A stretch of 64,000 nt of DNA from assembly GCA_030817875.1 (NCBI GenBank), contig JAUSZU010000001.1, positions 5,518,001 through 5,582,000 on the forward strand. Direction: 5' to 3'. The stretch comes from Flavobacterium sp. W4I14. GTDB taxonomy: Bacteria; Bacteroidota; Bacteroidia; Sphingobacteriales; Sphingobacteriaceae. Under the pieces are notes generated by a model. That model had not been told where the DNA came from, searched no databases, and saw only the letters and a program-made list of their open reading frames with translations. Of the stretch, positions 63,439 through 64,000 are shown in pieces. Position 1 is the stretch's first letter. The number at the start of each line of letters is the position of its first letter. The position numbers and the translations under genes were made by a program.

Positions 63439-64000
63439 TTAATATTTCAATAATTTATCAATCGTTTCTGCTAATCTTGCTTTAGCTAAAAAATCTTCTT
63501 CCAATACTTTGCTCATTGGAATTGCCGTGTCTAAGCTTGCACAGCGCATTACAGGTGCATCGAGATCAGAGAAACAGTGCTCCCCAATCCAGGCAGATAG
63601 TTCGGCACCAAAACCATTGGTTAAAGTATCCTCATGTAACATTAAAACCCTTCCTGTTGCTTTAACCGCTGCCCTTACCGTTTCTTTATCCCAGGGCTGT
63701 AATGTACGCAGATCAATTAATGTTGCGCCACTTTCCGGATATTGCTTCAGGTAGTCTAAAGCCCAATGAACGCCAAGTCCGTAGGTAATGATCGCGAATT
63801 TACTTCCTTCGGCAAGCCTAACTGCTTTACCAATCTCTGTTGTATAGTAGCCATTAGGAACAGAGGCGCTTAAACTTCTGTAGAGGTATTTGTGCTCGAA
63901 ATAAAGCACTGGGTTTGGATCTTCAATCGCTGCCAACAGCAAACCTTTCGCATCTTCAGGGAAAGCAGGATAAACAATTTTTAAACCCGGTGTTTTGGTA
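63439..64000 (-). CDS. 2-oxoacid dehydrogenase E1 beta region, 5' end outside the window
   Basis: The visible 187 codons are the C-terminal part of a transketolase-like E1 beta subunit. GLKIVYPAFPEDAKGLLLAA, PVLYFEHKYLYRS, SKFAIITYGLGVHWALDY and LIDLRTLQPWDKETV are typical of pyruvate, branched-chain or acetoin dehydrogenases. The last part, HEDTLTNGFGAELSAWI, is the conserved C-terminal His region. In Bacteroidota the alpha and beta parts are often fused in one protein of about 660 residues; the window edge hides which form this is. It decarboxylates a 2-oxoacid with thiamine diphosphate. Confidence 0.9.
   Translation of the reverse strand, partial: TKTPGLKIVYPAFPEDAKGLLLAAIEDPNPVLYFEHKYLYRSLSASVPNGYYTTEIGKAVRLAEGSKFAIITYGLGVHWALDYLKQYPESGATLIDLRTLQPWDKETVRAAVKATGRVLMLHEDTLTNGFGAELSAWIGEHCFSDLDAPVMRCASLDTAIPMSKVLEEDFLAKARLAETIDKLLKY

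Overview
The window looks like chromosomal DNA of a Bacteroidota bacterium, most likely Pedobacter or a close Sphingobacteriaceae relative (inference). The signs are AT-rich DNA, several TonB-dependent receptors and a SusC/SusD pair, many short lipoproteins, weak or absent Shine-Dalgarno sites, and the N-acyl-citrulline form of the arginine pathway with an ArgF'-type transcarbamylase. There is no CRISPR array, prophage or intact transposase.

Layout. 1-2.7 kb: pyruvate kinase (with a single-base frameshift), a decayed stretch (tRNA-Ser relic, broken GIY-YIG gene, broken AraC gene) around an intact tRNA-Ser(GGA). 2.7-19.8 kb: mixed housekeeping and secreted genes: a rifampin-phosphotransferase-like enzyme, dipeptidyl peptidase IV, an M57 lipoprotein, DinB, an RsmI-like methylase, a DUF6600 protein with a long Gln/Arg repeat tail, a HAD hydrolase, a beta-CASP nuclease, a methyltransferase and a luciferase-like oxidoreductase. 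19.9-30.2 kb: all minus strand: a large TonB-dependent receptor, an M28 peptidase with a small membrane protein, and a four-gene iron-uptake operon (siderophore receptor, DUF4198, PepSY membrane protein, DUF6607) with a Fur-like palindrome in front. 30.7-37.1 kb: a SusC (frameshifted), SusD, fasciclin and lipoprotein operon without enzymes. 38.5-49.3 kb: the arginine cluster, in order GNAT, argG, GNAT, argC, (inserted four-helix-bundle gene), argD, argF', argB, proC, argE, argH. Val90 of ArgF' predicts N-succinylornithine rather than N-acetylornithine as substrate. 49.4-64 kb: aminotransferase, an RNA-repair locus (RtcB, slipin, WYL regulator), release factor 3, a Pif1-type helicase, a GxxExxY protein, a SprT-like protease, adenine deaminase, and the end of a 2-oxoacid dehydrogenase E1 beta gene cut by the window edge.

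The most interesting locus is 51.4-56.1 kb. The slipin-rtcB operon and the WYL regulator are divergent across a 1-kb gap. On the operon's strand that gap carries tandem tRNA-like elements with perfect T-arms. One of them has D- and T-arms but no anticodon arm. Their acceptor-like strands can pair in two mutually exclusive registers. Two 21-bp inverted repeats of identical design (YTACGC, 9 bp, GCGTAG) sit beside the two divergent promoter regions. I read this as an RNA-repair system with its own tRNA-mimic RNA and a WYL switch.

Intergenic DNA is rich in dispersed palindromic repeats of several families. Four of them share CGTCAT...ATGACG-like ends. Two small genes of known 'hitch-hiker' families (four-helix bundle and GxxExxY) sit between inverted copies of simple purine-rich or CTTTGCGG repeats. 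Two important genes (pyruvate kinase, SusC) each carry one extra A in a run of four, so sequencing error must be considered.
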